Shown: positions 53,813 to 62,698, numbered from the stretch's first letter. The stretch is DNA of 64,000 nucleotides from an uncultured Roseburia sp. (GCA_947649645.1 CANSSP010000004.1:124001-188000); one strand, 5' to 3'. Program-made: numbers and translations. Notes: a model not told the origin generated them from the letters alone.

Positions 53813-55105
53813 TTACAAGCGCTTTTTGATCTCACTGATATCAAACTTCTGGATATATCCGACCAGTTCTTCCGATACGCCGACGACCTTGTCCGTCGTC
53901 CGGCTGCATTCATCCGCAATCTGCCGCAGTTCTTCCATACTCTCCGAAGTCTGGCGCGCATTGTCGGCATTCTCTTTCGCAAAAGTGGTAAGCGATATAA
54001 TCCCGCCCTCTATCATGTTCCTATGGCCGCCAAGCTCCGCTACCTCGCCTCCGATTCCGTCAATCGAATCTCCGACCTGCGCAATCTCGGCATTCAGCGA
54101 GCGGAAAATCTCTTCGGTATCATGGATCTTTTCATTCTGTCTGGTAAACGCCTCGGAAACCTGCTCCGTAATCTGCACGCTGATATTGGAATTTTCAATC
54201 AGGTCATTGACAATCTTATTGATCTGCTCCGTCGACTCCTTGGACTGATCCGCAAGAATACGGATCTCCTCCGCCACGACGGAAAAACCTCTGCCGTGCT
54301 CTCCGGCCCGCGCCGCCTCAATGCTCGCATTGAGTGCAAGCAGGTTGGTCTGGCCCGATATCCCGGCGATAATCTCCGTGGCCGTCTGAATCTGCTGCGC
54401 AGACTGATTGGTGCGGTCCGTCTGCTTTCTTACATTCTCGATCGCAATACCGCTTTCCTGGCTGATCGCCACCAGCTCCTGCATGATCTGCTCTGCCGAA
54501 TGATTGCAGGACTGCATCGTCTCCGCACTCTTCGTCAGCGCCGCAATATTGTCTGCAATCCGGTCGATGGAAGCGCTGACCGCCTCGATCTTCTCCTTCA
54601 TGTCCACAACATGATCCGCCTGGGAAACCGTATTCTCGGTAATCTCCGTCACTGCTTCACCCGCGTTGTTAAGCGCGCCCGCCATACTCACAAATATCGC
54701 CTGAAATTCCTCCGACGCATCATTCAGCTCCCCGGACGCCTTCTTAATCCCTGCCAGCACCTGTGCAAACGCATTTGCAGCCGACTGAATCGTGCGGATA
54801 AGCTGGCCGATCTCGCCGTCGCTCTCCGCCAGCTTCTGCGTCCGCTCTGTAATCCGGCCATTGTCCGCGGGACGGCTGTAGAGCACTGTGCTGATCTGAT
54901 CCAGCACCGTCTTGACGATGATAAAAACAAACCCGAAAACCAGCACCAGCGAGCCGCACAGCAGAAGCATCGCAATCGTGGTATGTATGATCCCGTTTTC
55001 CAGCAGCTTCAGCACAATGATCTGCGCGATCAGAAGCACCGCCATCAATCCGGCGATGGGCATCAGCAGCCTGATCCACATCGACTTTTTCTTTCTCTCT
55101 TCCAT
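53813..55105 (-). CDS. Methyl-accepting chemotaxis protein without extracellular sensor domain
   Basis: A 430-residue chemoreceptor. Two membrane helices (about 10-32 and 38-65) are joined by a loop of only a few residues, so no external sensor is present, and the region after the second helix is only weakly HAMP-like. The signalling domain has the conserved tip [20 protein letters not shown] and long helical bundles on both sides. Start at 55105 follows AAGGAG. It is monocistronic with its own promoter and could dock to the CheA/CheW array encoded at 2856-5579. Confidence 0.93.
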   Translation of the reverse strand: MEERKKKSMWIRLLMPIAGLMAVLLIAQIIVLKLLENGIIHTTIAMLLLCGSLVLVFGFVFIIVKTVLDQISTVLYSRPADNGRITERTQKLAESDGEIGQLIRTIQSAANAFAQVLAGIKKASGELNDASEEFQAIFVSMAGALNNAGEAVTEITENTVSQADHVVDMKEKIEAVSASIDRIADNIAALTKSAETMQSCNHSAEQIMQELVAISQESGIAIENVRKQTDRTNQSAQQIQTATEIIAGISGQTNLLALNASIEAARAGEHGRGFSVVAEEIRILADQSKESTEQINKIVNDLIENSNISVQITEQVSEAFTRQNEKIHDTEEIFRSLNAEIAQVGDSIDGIGGEVAELGGHRNMIEGGIISLTTFAKENADNARQTSESMEELRQIADECSRTTDKVVGVSEELVGYIQKFDISEIKKRL

Positions 55106-55182
55106 TTTCTGGCTCTCCTTCCTATGTGAGACCGGAAAACGTACTCTCCACCCGACGATCCTTCCCCTCACATACTTCCTTT

Positions 55183-55210
55183 ATTATACCAGATTCTGCA
55201 GCTTTTTCAA
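55183..55210 (-). promoter_or_regulatory. Promoter of the second MCP gene
   Basis: Minus strand: -35 TTGAAA (55205-55210), 16-base spacer, perfect -10 TATAAT (55183-55188), about 78 bases before the ATG. Confidence 0.72.
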
Positions 55211-55214
55211 GCCG

Positions 55215-56660
55215 TCAATATACCCCCAGAAAGGATAACGTGGGGCATATCCTGGCATCGCGTATCCGGATATACAGTTCTTTCACCCTGGCCGCCGCAA
55301 ACTTTGCAATTTTCTGATATCCGACTGTAGTACCTCTGTACAGGAGTTCTCCTTTCTCATCCCGGATGTCAAACGCCTCAATACGCTGACTCATCCGGAT
55401 ATTTTCCCTGAGCACGACACACGAGACACGTGTGGCCGCAGGAAACCGGATCACAATTTCTGCTGACCGTATTCCGTCTTTCGTCTTATAAAATGTTTCG
55501 TACCCGTCCTCCCGCACGGCGTCAATCTCATGCCCTTCTTCCCACACGTCAGCCTCTATAAGCGCTTCGCAAAGCAGATTCACGGAAAACATGTTTCTTA
55601 TGCTTTCTCCCAGCTCTCTTAAACGCGCTACGTCCGTTTCATGAAACCTTCCGTCTTTCGCAGGGGGGATATTTAAAAGGAACGTTGCATTTCCGCCAAC
55701 GGCATTTAAATAAATGCGCAGCAATTCATCCAGCGGACGCACATCCCCGTCTTCCCTCTCATGATAAAACCAGCCCGGCCGGATGGATGTGCTGACCTCG
55801 GCAGGATACCAGACCAGCGACTCCTCACCCGCCAGAACCTCCCTGCTTCCCAGATCCAGATCTGACGAACGGATGTCACGCATCCTGAAAGCCGTATTGT
55901 CAGCGTGCTGGCTTTCCGCCGCCACCTTTTCCGTATCGCGCAGACGTTCCGGCACCACGCTCCACTCGGCAGGCCTGGTATATCCGGCCTCGTTGCCGCA
56001 CCAGCGGATATCAGGGCCGCAGATGCAGATACAGGCCTGCGGCTGTAATCTGCGGATCCGTTCATAATAGCGGTTCCAGTCGTACTGCTGCTTTTTTCCG
56101 TTTCTGCCCTCTCCGCAGGCGCCGTCAAACCATACACAGAAAATATCACCGTAGAGCGTCAGAAGTTCAGTCAGCTGATTCACAAAAAAATCATCATACG
56201 CTTTTCCGGAACCATAGCTTTCATTATTGCGGTCCCAGGGCGAGAGATATATGCCAAAACGGATACCGCCCCTGCGGCACGCCGCAGACACCTCCTTTAC
56301 AATATCACCCTTCCCGTTCTGAAAGGGACTTGCCGCAATCGTATGCGTTGTATATCTGCTCGGCCACAGACAAAAGCCGTCATGATGCTTACATGTGAGA
56401 ATCAGCCCTTTCATACCGGCCGCCCTGACGGATTCCACCCACTGGTCGGGATCAAACCGTTCCGGCAAAAAAATATGCCCGGGCTCTGTTCCGTCGCCCC
56501 ATTCCTTATCGGTATAAGTGTTGACTGAAAAATGAATAAAGGCATAGAACCCGACCTGCTGAAACGCAATCTGACGTTCACTCGGAACCACCTGGACCAG
56601 CTTCCTGTCAGCCTCGTCCCTGTCAGCCTGCCACTTTGTTGAAATCGTCTCTTCCGGCAT
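55215..56660 (-). CDS. GH29 alpha-L-fucosidase-like protein
   Basis: A 481-residue glycosidase of the GH29 type that removes fucose from host glycans. Typical blocks are GFYAFIHFSVNTYTDKEWGDG, LILTCKHHDGFCLWPS, GIYLSPWDRN and the nucleophile Asp in CVWFDGACGEG. The C-terminal 120 residues are beta-rich, like the carbohydrate-binding domains often attached to this family. No signal peptide is present, so it is intracellular. Start at 56660 follows GAGGGGG. It begins 23 bases after ilvN, so it may be read through from the ilvBN transcript, an unusual pairing. Confidence 0.92.
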   Translation of the reverse strand: MPEETISTKWQADRDEADRKLVQVVPSERQIAFQQVGFYAFIHFSVNTYTDKEWGDGTEPGHIFLPERFDPDQWVESVRAAGMKGLILTCKHHDGFCLWPSRYTTHTIAASPFQNGKGDIVKEVSAACRRGGIRFGIYLSPWDRNNESYGSGKAYDDFFVNQLTELLTLYGDIFCVWFDGACGEGRNGKKQQYDWNRYYERIRRLQPQACICICGPDIRWCGNEAGYTRPAEWSVVPERLRDTEKVAAESQHADNTAFRMRDIRSSDLDLGSREVLAGEESLVWYPAEVSTSIRPGWFYHEREDGDVRPLDELLRIYLNAVGGNATFLLNIPPAKDGRFHETDVARLRELGESIRNMFSVNLLCEALIEADVWEEGHEIDAVREDGYETFYKTKDGIRSAEIVIRFPAATRVSCVVLRENIRMSQRIEAFDIRDEKGELLYRGTTVGYQKIAKFAAARVKELYIRIRDARICPTLSFLGVY

Positions 56661-56683
56661 ACATTTTCCCCCTCGGCCGTCCT

Positions 56684-57181
56684 TTATCTGCACGACGTAC
56701 TGATAGATTCAATCGCCACCGCGCCGCCCCTGACGACTTCGATGCGCCGGAACTTTTTCCGAAGAAGCGTAATCAGCTCGTTATTCCTGCGCTCCGTCAG
56801 CATACACTCCAGAAGCGCGCTGTCATTTCCGATATCCGTCACCTCAACGTGAAATACCTGCGCAATCCGGAATACTTCCTGCTTCTCCTCCGCGCTGATA
56901 TTCAGCACTTTGGCAAACAAAATCTCTTTCATGTGAAGCGGCACGTCCGTCAGATCAATTACTTTTATGACCTCGACCATACGGTTGAGCTGCTTTTTGA
57001 TCTGCTCAAACGTAATATCATCGCTCGTGACGCAGATTGTCATACGGGAAACCGTCTCGTCCTCTGTCGTACCGACGGTAAGGCTCTGTAAATTATAGGA
57101 TTTCCCGGAAAAAAGACCGGAAACTTTCGCCAGGACACCGACCTGGTTCTCCACATAGAGTGCAATCCATCTGTTTTTCAT
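56684..57181 (-). CDS. ilvN: Acetolactate synthase small (regulatory) subunit
   Basis: A 165-residue regulatory subunit with an N-terminal ACT domain (WIALYVENQVGVLAKVSGLF, YNLQSLTVG) that binds valine for feedback inhibition, and a C-terminal ferredoxin-like domain. Length matches the family. It lies 27 bases downstream of ilvB, the catalytic subunit it activates. AAAGGAAG precedes the ATG. Confidence 0.95.
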   Translation of the reverse strand: MKNRWIALYVENQVGVLAKVSGLFSGKSYNLQSLTVGTTEDETVSRMTICVTSDDITFEQIKKQLNRMVEVIKVIDLTDVPLHMKEILFAKVLNISAEEKQEVFRIAQVFHVEVTDIGNDSALLECMLTERRNNELITLLRKKFRRIEVVRGGAVAIESISTSCR

Positions 57182-57208
57182 GAAATCTTCCTTTCTCTCT
57201 GCTCTTCT

Positions 57209-58930
57209 CTATTTCAGAATCATCTCACTCATCGGATTGCCGCCTTTGACCATCGGCAGCACATTCTCGTCGGAAGAGATCACAAACTCAATAACCGTGG
57301 GGGCACCCGAAAAGCTGCGCGCCGCTTCAAGCGCCGGCTGAATCTCCTCCTCGCGCTCCACGCGGATCCCCTGCGCCCCATAACTCTCCGCCAGCGCCAC
57401 AAAATCCGGCGTATAAGGCGGACAGGACGGGTTCGGTCCCTTACAGTTTGCAGGACATCCCTTCCTCCGGCGCAGGCAGGTCGCCTCATAGCGCTTTCCG
57501 TAAAAAAACTGCTGCATCTGCCGCACCATGCCAAGATACTGGTTATTAAACAGGCAGACAATCACAGGCACCTCCTGCGTCACCGCCGTCGCCATCTCCT
57601 GGATATTCATCTGAAAACCGCCGTCCCCGGTAAAACAGACAACCGCTTTGTCCGGGCTGCCGATCGCCGCGCCGATTGCAGCCGGAAAGCCAAACCCCAT
57701 CGTCCCAAGGCCGCCGGAGGTGACAAGCTTATGCCAGTCGTCGAGCTCCAGATACTGGGCAGCCCACATCTGATGCTGTCCCACATCCGTTACATAGACA
57801 GCGCTGCCAAACGTCCGGTTGACATGCTCAAAAACCATCTGCGGCGTCATGCCGTGATCCCTGCGCATTGCAAGTGGATTTTCCCTGTTCCACTCCGAAA
57901 TCTGTCTCTGCCAGTCCTCCGTATCTTTCGTCTCCGCCCATTCCAGAAGCTTCTCCAGTGCCACGTTCGCATCGGCGACAACCGGAACATCGACGACAAC
58001 ATTTCTCGATATGGAAGCCGTATCCACGTCAATGTGTACTATTTTCGCCTTCGGGGCAAATTCATTCAGATCTCCTGTAATCCGGTCATTAAAGCGCGTG
58101 CCGATGGAAAAGAGCACGTCGCACCGGCTGACTGCAATATTTGCCGCATACCGCCCGTGCATGCCGCTGTTTCCCACGTACAGAGGATGCCCGGTCGGGA
58201 TGGCGCCCTTTCCCATAATCGTTGTGACGAGCGGCACCTGTGTCTTCTCCACAAAAGCGAGCAGTTTGTCATTGGCTCCCGCGATATGAATGCCTCCTCC
58301 CGCCAGAATCAGAGGCCGCTTCGCCCCGCGCAGCAGCTTGTACGCCTTTTTCAGCTGCCCGACATGGACGCCCTCGTTTGGTTTATAACCGCGGATCTGG
58401 ACGCTCGAAGGATATTCCGACGGCCCCGCCGCCGTCTGGATATCTTTCGGGATATCGATCAGAACCGGTCCGGGCTTGCCCGTCGCCGCGATGTGAAACG
58501 CCATCTTTAAAATGCGCCCCAGATCCTCTCTTTTACGCACTGTCACACTATACTTCGTGATACCGCGGGCCATCCCCACGATATCCACCTCCTGAAAGGC
58601 GTCATTCCCGATCAGGGAAAGCGGCACCTGTCCCGTAAAGCAGACCAGCGGGATGCTGTCGTAATGAGCGTCCGCAAGCCCCGTGAGCGTATTTGTCGCG
58701 CCCGGCCCGCTCGTCACCAGACATACCCCCACCTTTCCCGTGGCCCTGGCATATCCTTCCGCCTCGTGCACCAGCCCCTGTTCGTGCCGCGGCAGGACGA
58801 CGTCGATCACATCCTGCTTATACAATTCGTCAAGAATATCCGTCACATTGCCGCCCGGATACGCAAAAACCGTATCCACGCCCTCTTCCTGCAAAGCTTT
58901 CACAAATAATTTCCTGCCTGTAATATCCAT
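57209..58930 (-). CDS. ilvB: Acetolactate synthase large subunit with Cys-rich insert
   Basis: Thiamine-diphosphate enzyme of 573 residues catalysing the first committed step of branched-chain amino acid synthesis. Catalytic Glu50 lies in PRHEQGLVHEAEGYARATGK. FAD-region blocks include GIHIAGAND, and the ThDP motif GDGGFQMN is near 435-442 with NNQYLGMV downstream. Residues 485-503 hold an unusual motif, C-x6-C-x3-C-x6-C (from TCLRRRKGC to SCPPY), where many IlvB proteins have a shorter loop near the active-site lid. It may bind metal or an Fe-S cluster, or form a disulfide. GGGAGG precedes the ATG. Confidence 0.96.
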   Translation of the reverse strand: MDITGRKLFVKALQEEGVDTVFAYPGGNVTDILDELYKQDVIDVVLPRHEQGLVHEAEGYARATGKVGVCLVTSGPGATNTLTGLADAHYDSIPLVCFTGQVPLSLIGNDAFQEVDIVGMARGITKYSVTVRKREDLGRILKMAFHIAATGKPGPVLIDIPKDIQTAAGPSEYPSSVQIRGYKPNEGVHVGQLKKAYKLLRGAKRPLILAGGGIHIAGANDKLLAFVEKTQVPLVTTIMGKGAIPTGHPLYVGNSGMHGRYAANIAVSRCDVLFSIGTRFNDRITGDLNEFAPKAKIVHIDVDTASISRNVVVDVPVVADANVALEKLLEWAETKDTEDWQRQISEWNRENPLAMRRDHGMTPQMVFEHVNRTFGSAVYVTDVGQHQMWAAQYLELDDWHKLVTSGGLGTMGFGFPAAIGAAIGSPDKAVVCFTGDGGFQMNIQEMATAVTQEVPVIVCLFNNQYLGMVRQMQQFFYGKRYEATCLRRRKGCPANCKGPNPSCPPYTPDFVALAESYGAQGIRVEREEEIQPALEAARSFSGAPTVIEFVISSDENVLPMVKGGNPMSEMILK

Positions 58931-59027
58931 GTCGTCCTCCCTGCTTTTTCATCGATAAAACTCCTGCCGTCTTTAAAGGAAAAACCCGGCGCGTCACACC
59001 GACACTCTGTAAAACCTCCCACCAGCC

Positions 59028-59516
59028 TTAAGACCTTTCATATCTGCAGAAATAATATTCCAGATCAAAATAGGTCTGTTCCTCGCTCTCCTCCGTCATC
59101 CGCCACCCGGGCCGCCCGTCCAGTTTCGGAAAATAAGCGTCCGCGTCGTATGCAAAGTCTATCTTCGTAATAAAGGCCGTGTCGCACTTGTCAATCAGCT
59201 GCGCATATACTTCTTCCCCGCCGATCACATAGACGTCTTCGGACCGATATTTTTTCAGCTCCGCAAAAAGAGCCTCTGTCGAATGCAGGACGACGGCTCC
59301 CTGCACATGCAAAGACAGATCATGCGTCAGAACGATATTGACTCTGTCTTTCAGCGGAAGCCCGTTCGGAAAGCTCTCCAGCGTCCTGCGCCCCATCACC
59401 ACCACTTTTCCGGTCGTCGTCTCCCTGAAAAACTTCTGATCTGCCGGAATGCGGACTAAAAGCCGGTTTTTCATCCCGATCGCCCAGTTTTTATCGACTG
59501 CTGCAATCACATTCAT
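59028..59516 (-). CDS. folA: Dihydrofolate reductase
   Basis: NADPH-dependent reduction of dihydrofolate to tetrahydrofolate; 162 residues. Family motifs are VIAAVDKNWAIGMKNRLLV, VVMGRRTLESFPNGLPLKDR and VIGGEEVYAQLI, with an acidic C-terminal region near YFDLEYYFCRY. I prefer the second ATG (59516), which leaves six bases after GGGGGG; the ATG at 59522 is almost touching that site. It is five to eleven bases downstream of thyA, whose product dihydrofolate is its substrate. Confidence 0.95.
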   Translation of the reverse strand: MNVIAAVDKNWAIGMKNRLLVRIPADQKFFRETTTGKVVVMGRRTLESFPNGLPLKDRVNIVLTHDLSLHVQGAVVLHSTEALFAELKKYRSEDVYVIGGEEVYAQLIDKCDTAFITKIDFAYDADAYFPKLDGRPGWRMTEESEEQTYFDLEYYFCRYERS

Positions 59517-59527
59517 GCTCATCCCCC

Positions 59528-60373
59528 CTACACTGCGATCTCGATATCCTTTACCTGCGGCCCCGTCACATAATTTTCTATCGTAACGTCATCCGGCGTA
59601 AACCGATAAAAATCTGTAACTTCCGGATTCAGTCTGAACGACGGCGCCGGATGCTGCTCCCGCGTGATCAGCTCTTTTATGATCGGAACATGCCGGTCGT
59701 AAATATGCGCGTCCGCGATCACATGTACCAGCTCCCCCGCTCTCATACCACTGACCTGCGCGAACATGTGCAGAAGCACCGCATACTGACACACATTCCA
59801 GTTGTTGGCCATGAGCACATCCTGGGAGCGCTGATTTAAAATCCCGTTCAGGATAAGCCCTCCCTCTTTCTCCTGTGTCACATTAAACGTCATGCTATAA
59901 GCGCACGGATACAGATTCATCTCGTGCAGATCCTGGTGCACATAAAGATTTGTCAGAATACGGCGGCTGAACGGATTGTTCTTCAGATCAAAAAGAACCC
60001 GGTCCACCTGATCCATCATGCCTTCCCTGTACTGATGTCTGACGGCGAGCTGATAACCATACGCCTTTCCGATGGAACCGTCCCCGTCCGCCCATTCGTC
60101 CCAGATGGTACTTTTCAGATCCCTGATATTGTTGGACTTTCGCTGCCAGATCCAGAGGAGCTCGTCCACGCAGGTCTTTATCGCCGTCTTTCTGAGCGTA
60201 ATCGCAGGAAATTCTTTTGAAAGATCATAGCGGCTGACCACCCCGAATTTCTTGATCGTATAAGCGCTTGTCCCGTCCGCCCACCGGGGGCGGACCTTTT
60301 CGCCCTCCGTACTCGTCCCGTTCTCCAGAATATCCCTGCACATATCCACAAAAATCTTATCCGCGTAACTCAT
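59528..60373 (-). CDS. thyA: Thymidylate synthase (ThyA type)
   Basis: Methylates dUMP to dTMP with methylene-tetrahydrofolate; 281 residues. Conserved parts include LRKTAIKTCVDELLWI, WDEWAD, the nucleophile Cys157, NQRSQDVLMANNWNV (phosphate and pyrimidine contacts) and DAHIYDRHV. The usual PCH after the nucleophile reads YPCAYSM here, so the conserved His is Ala158; this variant may be a clostridial subgroup. Start MSYADKIF at 60373 follows GGAGG. It forms an operon with folA. Confidence 0.95.
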   Translation of the reverse strand: MSYADKIFVDMCRDILENGTSTEGEKVRPRWADGTSAYTIKKFGVVSRYDLSKEFPAITLRKTAIKTCVDELLWIWQRKSNNIRDLKSTIWDEWADGDGSIGKAYGYQLAVRHQYREGMMDQVDRVLFDLKNNPFSRRILTNLYVHQDLHEMNLYPCAYSMTFNVTQEKEGGLILNGILNQRSQDVLMANNWNVCQYAVLLHMFAQVSGMRAGELVHVIADAHIYDRHVPIIKELITREQHPAPSFRLNPEVTDFYRFTPDDVTIENYVTGPQVKDIEIAV

Positions 60374-60447
60374 TGCGCTCCTCCATTTTCCTACCCCCTT
60401 CATCCCCGACAACACGATAAGCACCGGAGGTTTTCTGTCGAAATATC

Positions 60448-60476
60448 ATTGTAGCTGATTTTAAGGAAATTGGCAA
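60448..60476 (-). promoter_or_regulatory. Promoter of the thyA-folA operon
   Basis: Minus strand: -35 TTGCCA (60471-60476), 17-base spacer, -10 TACAAT (60448-60453), some 75 bases before the thyA ATG. Confidence 0.75.
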
Positions 60477-60543
60477 GATGCTGACGTGGTTTTCAAAACC
60501 GGAAAATGCGATCCGCGAACTTTAGAATACCCCGGCAGATCTC

Positions 60544-60572
60544 TTGCATTTTCCCGGCGGATGCGTTATAGT
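60544..60572 (+). promoter_or_regulatory. Promoter of the small plus-strand membrane protein gene
   Basis: Plus strand: -35 TTGCAT (60544-60549), 17-base spacer, -10 TATAGT (60567-60572), about 46 bases before the ATG. It diverges from the thyA promoter. Confidence 0.72.
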
Positions 60573-60618
60573 AGTACTCGGACAGACCCGGATAAGGGCA
60601 GGACAAAAGGAGATTACC

Positions 60619-60861
60619 ATGAGCCAGGCAAAAGTAAATCGATATAAAGAAGAAAAGGCAAACCGCAGACAGATCATGGCGCGCGAAAAGCGTAACCACA
60701 AGATCGCCGTCGTCTGCGGATGGGCTGTTGCCGCCGCGCTTATCGGATGGGCCGGATATTCGGCCTATGGTATCTATGAGGACAGCCGGCCGATGGAGAC
60801 CGTCTATGCAAATCTGGATCCCATCAACGATTACATGGCGACACTCAGCACAGAAGAATAA
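60619..60861 (+). CDS. Small single-span membrane protein, unknown function
   Basis: An 80-residue protein with a strongly basic N-terminus (RYKEEKANRRQIMAREKR), one membrane helix (about 31-52) and an acidic tail of 28 residues, predicted outside the cell. No family recognised. AAAGGAG lies six bases before the ATG, a promoter is visible upstream and a terminator downstream, so it is very likely a real gene even though it is small and on the minority strand. Confidence 0.8.
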   Translation: MSQAKVNRYKEEKANRRQIMAREKRNHKIAVVCGWAVAAALIGWAGYSAYGIYEDSRPMETVYANLDPINDYMATLSTEE

Positions 60862-60869
60862 GCAGCACA

Positions 60870-60915
60870 AAAATATCCCAAAGCCGTGAGTCATCTCACG
60901 CTCTGGGATATTTTT
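60870..60915. terminator. Bidirectional terminator between convergent small genes
   Basis: AAATATCCCA...CGTGAG pairs with CTCACG...TGGGATATTT around a short loop, with T-runs on both strands. It can end both the plus-strand gene (stop 60861) and the minus-strand gene (stop 60919). Confidence 0.85.
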
Positions 60916-60918
60916 ATA

Positions 60919-61371
60919 CTATTCCGCCGCTTCCCCCTCCACGATTTTCGCCTTGGAAACCGCATTCTCAATCGCGTTCAGCAGCACAATGGACGTATAC
61001 TGGTTTTCCGCATTGTAAGTAATTCCTTCCGTCGTCTGTTTTTCGATCACCTGACTTCCGATGCTCTCAAGCGCCGGCTCCATCAGCGGATACATCGTCG
61101 TCACCGTCTCGTCGAGATTAACCATGGAAATAGACTGTATCCTGTTTTCATCCACAATTACCTGTACATCCACTGTACTGTCGCCGCACATGATCGACGA
61201 TGAATAGACACCCGCCACATACTGCATCGTCTCCACCGATTCTCCGTCCTTCTCTCTGGGCAGAAACATAAACAGCAGAAGAATCACAAGCAATATCCCC
61301 AGCCCCGCAAAAATCAGGGTATAAATGAGTTCTTTCATATGAAGGACTACAATCTTTGTCTTTGCACTCAC
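60919..61371 (-). CDS. Membrane-anchored FMN-bind-like domain protein
   Basis: A 150-residue protein with one N-terminal membrane helix (about 14-37) and an external domain of about 105 residues. The pattern YVAGVYSSSIMCGDSTVDVQ, VIVDENRIQSISMVNLDE and YTSIVLLNAIENAVSKA resembles the small FMN-binding domain of RnfG/NqrC, but the Thr that attaches FMN covalently is not clearly identifiable. Translation probably starts at a GTG (61371), with GGAGG six bases upstream, rather than at the ATG at 61338, which lacks such a site. Confidence 0.65.
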   Translation of the reverse strand: MSAKTKIVVLHMKELIYTLIFAGLGILLVILLLFMFLPREKDGESVETMQYVAGVYSSSIMCGDSTVDVQVIVDENRIQSISMVNLDETVTTMYPLMEPALESIGSQVIEKQTTEGITYNAENQYTSIVLLNAIENAVSKAKIVEGEAAE

Positions 61372-61394
61372 CCTTGGCCTCCAGATTACTGATT

Positions 61395-61425
61395 ATTATA
61401 TTGTATGAGGCGCATACCGTATCAA
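61395..61425 (-). promoter_or_regulatory. Possible promoter of the FMN-bind-like gene
   Basis: Minus strand: -35 TTGATA (61420-61425), a long 19-base spacer, -10 TATAAT (61395-61400). The spacing is suboptimal, so this is tentative. Confidence 0.45.
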
Positions 61426-61438
61426 TGACTCTTTTTTG

Positions 61439-61972
61439 TCAGTCGTTTTCCATACACTCAAAAAGCGGCTTCAGATAGCTTTTATCCGTCCAGTCACAGT
61501 TTTTCCCGGACGCTTCGAGCAATGCCTTCATCCACGGCTCGCAGGAGGCAGGATCCTTTTTCGCGACCACCTTCTTTAACATGCCGCACATCGTTCTGTC
61601 GATGAAGGTCATTGCGCTCTCGTCCCAGGCGCCCCGCCCGTAAAAAACAGGAATCTCTTTCAAATCTTCTTTCAGATTGTGCTCCTTAAGTTCACGAAAT
61701 GCCTTTTCATCATACGGAGACGCGCCCACACACAGCACAAAGATCCGGCTTTCCGACTGTTTCCGCCTGTTTTTTCGCAGAAAAGAAAGCCCCGCAATGC
61801 CGGAAGCATATATCCCGCCGCAGAATATTACCGTATCGTACTGCATCACCTCGTCAGCTACCGCATTTTTCATTTCCACCAGGTCAAAACCCGTCTCCTC
61901 CTTTATCCAGTCCGCATATTTTTTTGTCGCTCCGTACCTGGACCGATAAACAATGATTCCTTTTTTCATCAT
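61439..61972 (-). CDS. Flavodoxin-domain protein
   Basis: A 177-residue cytoplasmic flavoprotein. The N-terminal FMN-phosphate loop reads IIVYRSRYGATKKYADWI, followed by VIFCGGIYASGIAGLSFL and VLCVGASPYDEKAF, typical of the flavodoxin/HemG-like group. The C-terminal 60 residues are a helical extension. Start at 61972 follows GGGGAGGAG; the next codon is also ATG. It lies 34 bases after the TetR regulator and is almost certainly controlled by it, perhaps as a stress or redox response. Electron partner unknown. Confidence 0.88.
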   Translation of the reverse strand: MMKKGIIVYRSRYGATKKYADWIKEETGFDLVEMKNAVADEVMQYDTVIFCGGIYASGIAGLSFLRKNRRKQSESRIFVLCVGASPYDEKAFRELKEHNLKEDLKEIPVFYGRGAWDESAMTFIDRTMCGMLKKVVAKKDPASCEPWMKALLEASGKNCDWTDKSYLKPLFECMEND

Positions 61973-62006
61973 AACTCCTCCCCTACCGCCGCAGACGTTC
62001 TGCGTC

Positions 62007-62633
62007 TCACTCCTTTTTCCCGGAATCTTCCTCCCGTAAAATCGCACTATCCTGCTCCCCCTGCACACCTTCCGCCGGATCCGCCGCCTGCCTAAGAAAC
62101 GCCCTGTAAGCAGTTTCCTGCCGTGCGAAGATCTCTTCCGCCGCGATTCCAGGCGTCGTCACGGAAAAAATGGTGCCGATACCGATCGTATAGATCAGCA
62201 TATTCAGATGAAGCTCCCTCGCCTGCCCGATACCGATGTTTAAGGAATCTGCAATCACCCCCGCCGTCTCCGGGCTGGCCTGTGACCGGTACAGATCGTC
62301 CAGCGAGGCAATGCCCATACGCCTCTGCAGAATAAACATTTTAAACAGATGCGGTTCTTCTTTTGCCAGACAGACATATGCCTGCCCGGTACTGCGAAAC
62401 AGATTGTCTTTATCAGCACGGGCCGCCACATAGTCCCGCACAAACCGGTTCATCCTCTCCGTGACTTCCTGGCGCAGCCCCTCCATATTTTTACAATAGC
62501 TGTAAATCGGCTGCACAGAACACCCGATCCTGTCGGCAATATTTTTGACCAGAACCTGCTCCATTCCACTGCTTTTTGCAACTTCAAAGGCGGCATCCAC
62601 AACCATTTCTTTTGTGATACGCTGTTTTGGCAT
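62007..62633 (-). CDS. TetR/AcrR family transcriptional regulator
   Basis: A 208-residue repressor. The N-terminal helix-turn-helix covers about 1-55 (ITKEMVVDAAFEVAKSSGME, VKNIADRIGCSVQPIYSYCKNM), and the C-terminal ligand-binding half is helical and not assignable. GGGAG precedes the ATG. A perfect 39-base palindrome lies just upstream and overlaps the promoter, the expected operator for autoregulation. It is the first gene of a two-gene unit with the flavodoxin-like protein. Confidence 0.92.
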   Translation of the reverse strand: MPKQRITKEMVVDAAFEVAKSSGMEQVLVKNIADRIGCSVQPIYSYCKNMEGLRQEVTERMNRFVRDYVAARADKDNLFRSTGQAYVCLAKEEPHLFKMFILQRRMGIASLDDLYRSQASPETAGVIADSLNIGIGQARELHLNMLIYTIGIGTIFSVTTPGIAAEEIFARQETAYRAFLRQAADPAEGVQGEQDSAILREEDSGKKE

Positions 62634-62659
62634 TTCTTTTCATCACTCCCTGCAAAAAA

Positions 62660-62698
62660 ATAAACAAGTTATATAATCAGATTATATAACTTGTTTAT
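62660..62698. promoter_or_regulatory. 39-base palindromic operator (probable TetR-family binding site)
   Basis: Two perfect 19-base arms (ATAAACAAGTTATATAATC and its exact complement) flank a single central A. It starts 27 bases upstream of the regulator's ATG and overlaps the -10 box, so binding would block transcription. The length and symmetry fit two regulator dimers or one extended site. Confidence 0.85.

Noticed and set aside
53807-55129. A 440-codon open frame on the plus strand opposite the second MCP gene
   Set aside because: It is the antisense shadow of a clear chemoreceptor with a ribosome-binding site and promoter. The product is rich in Arg, His and Leu and matches no family I know.
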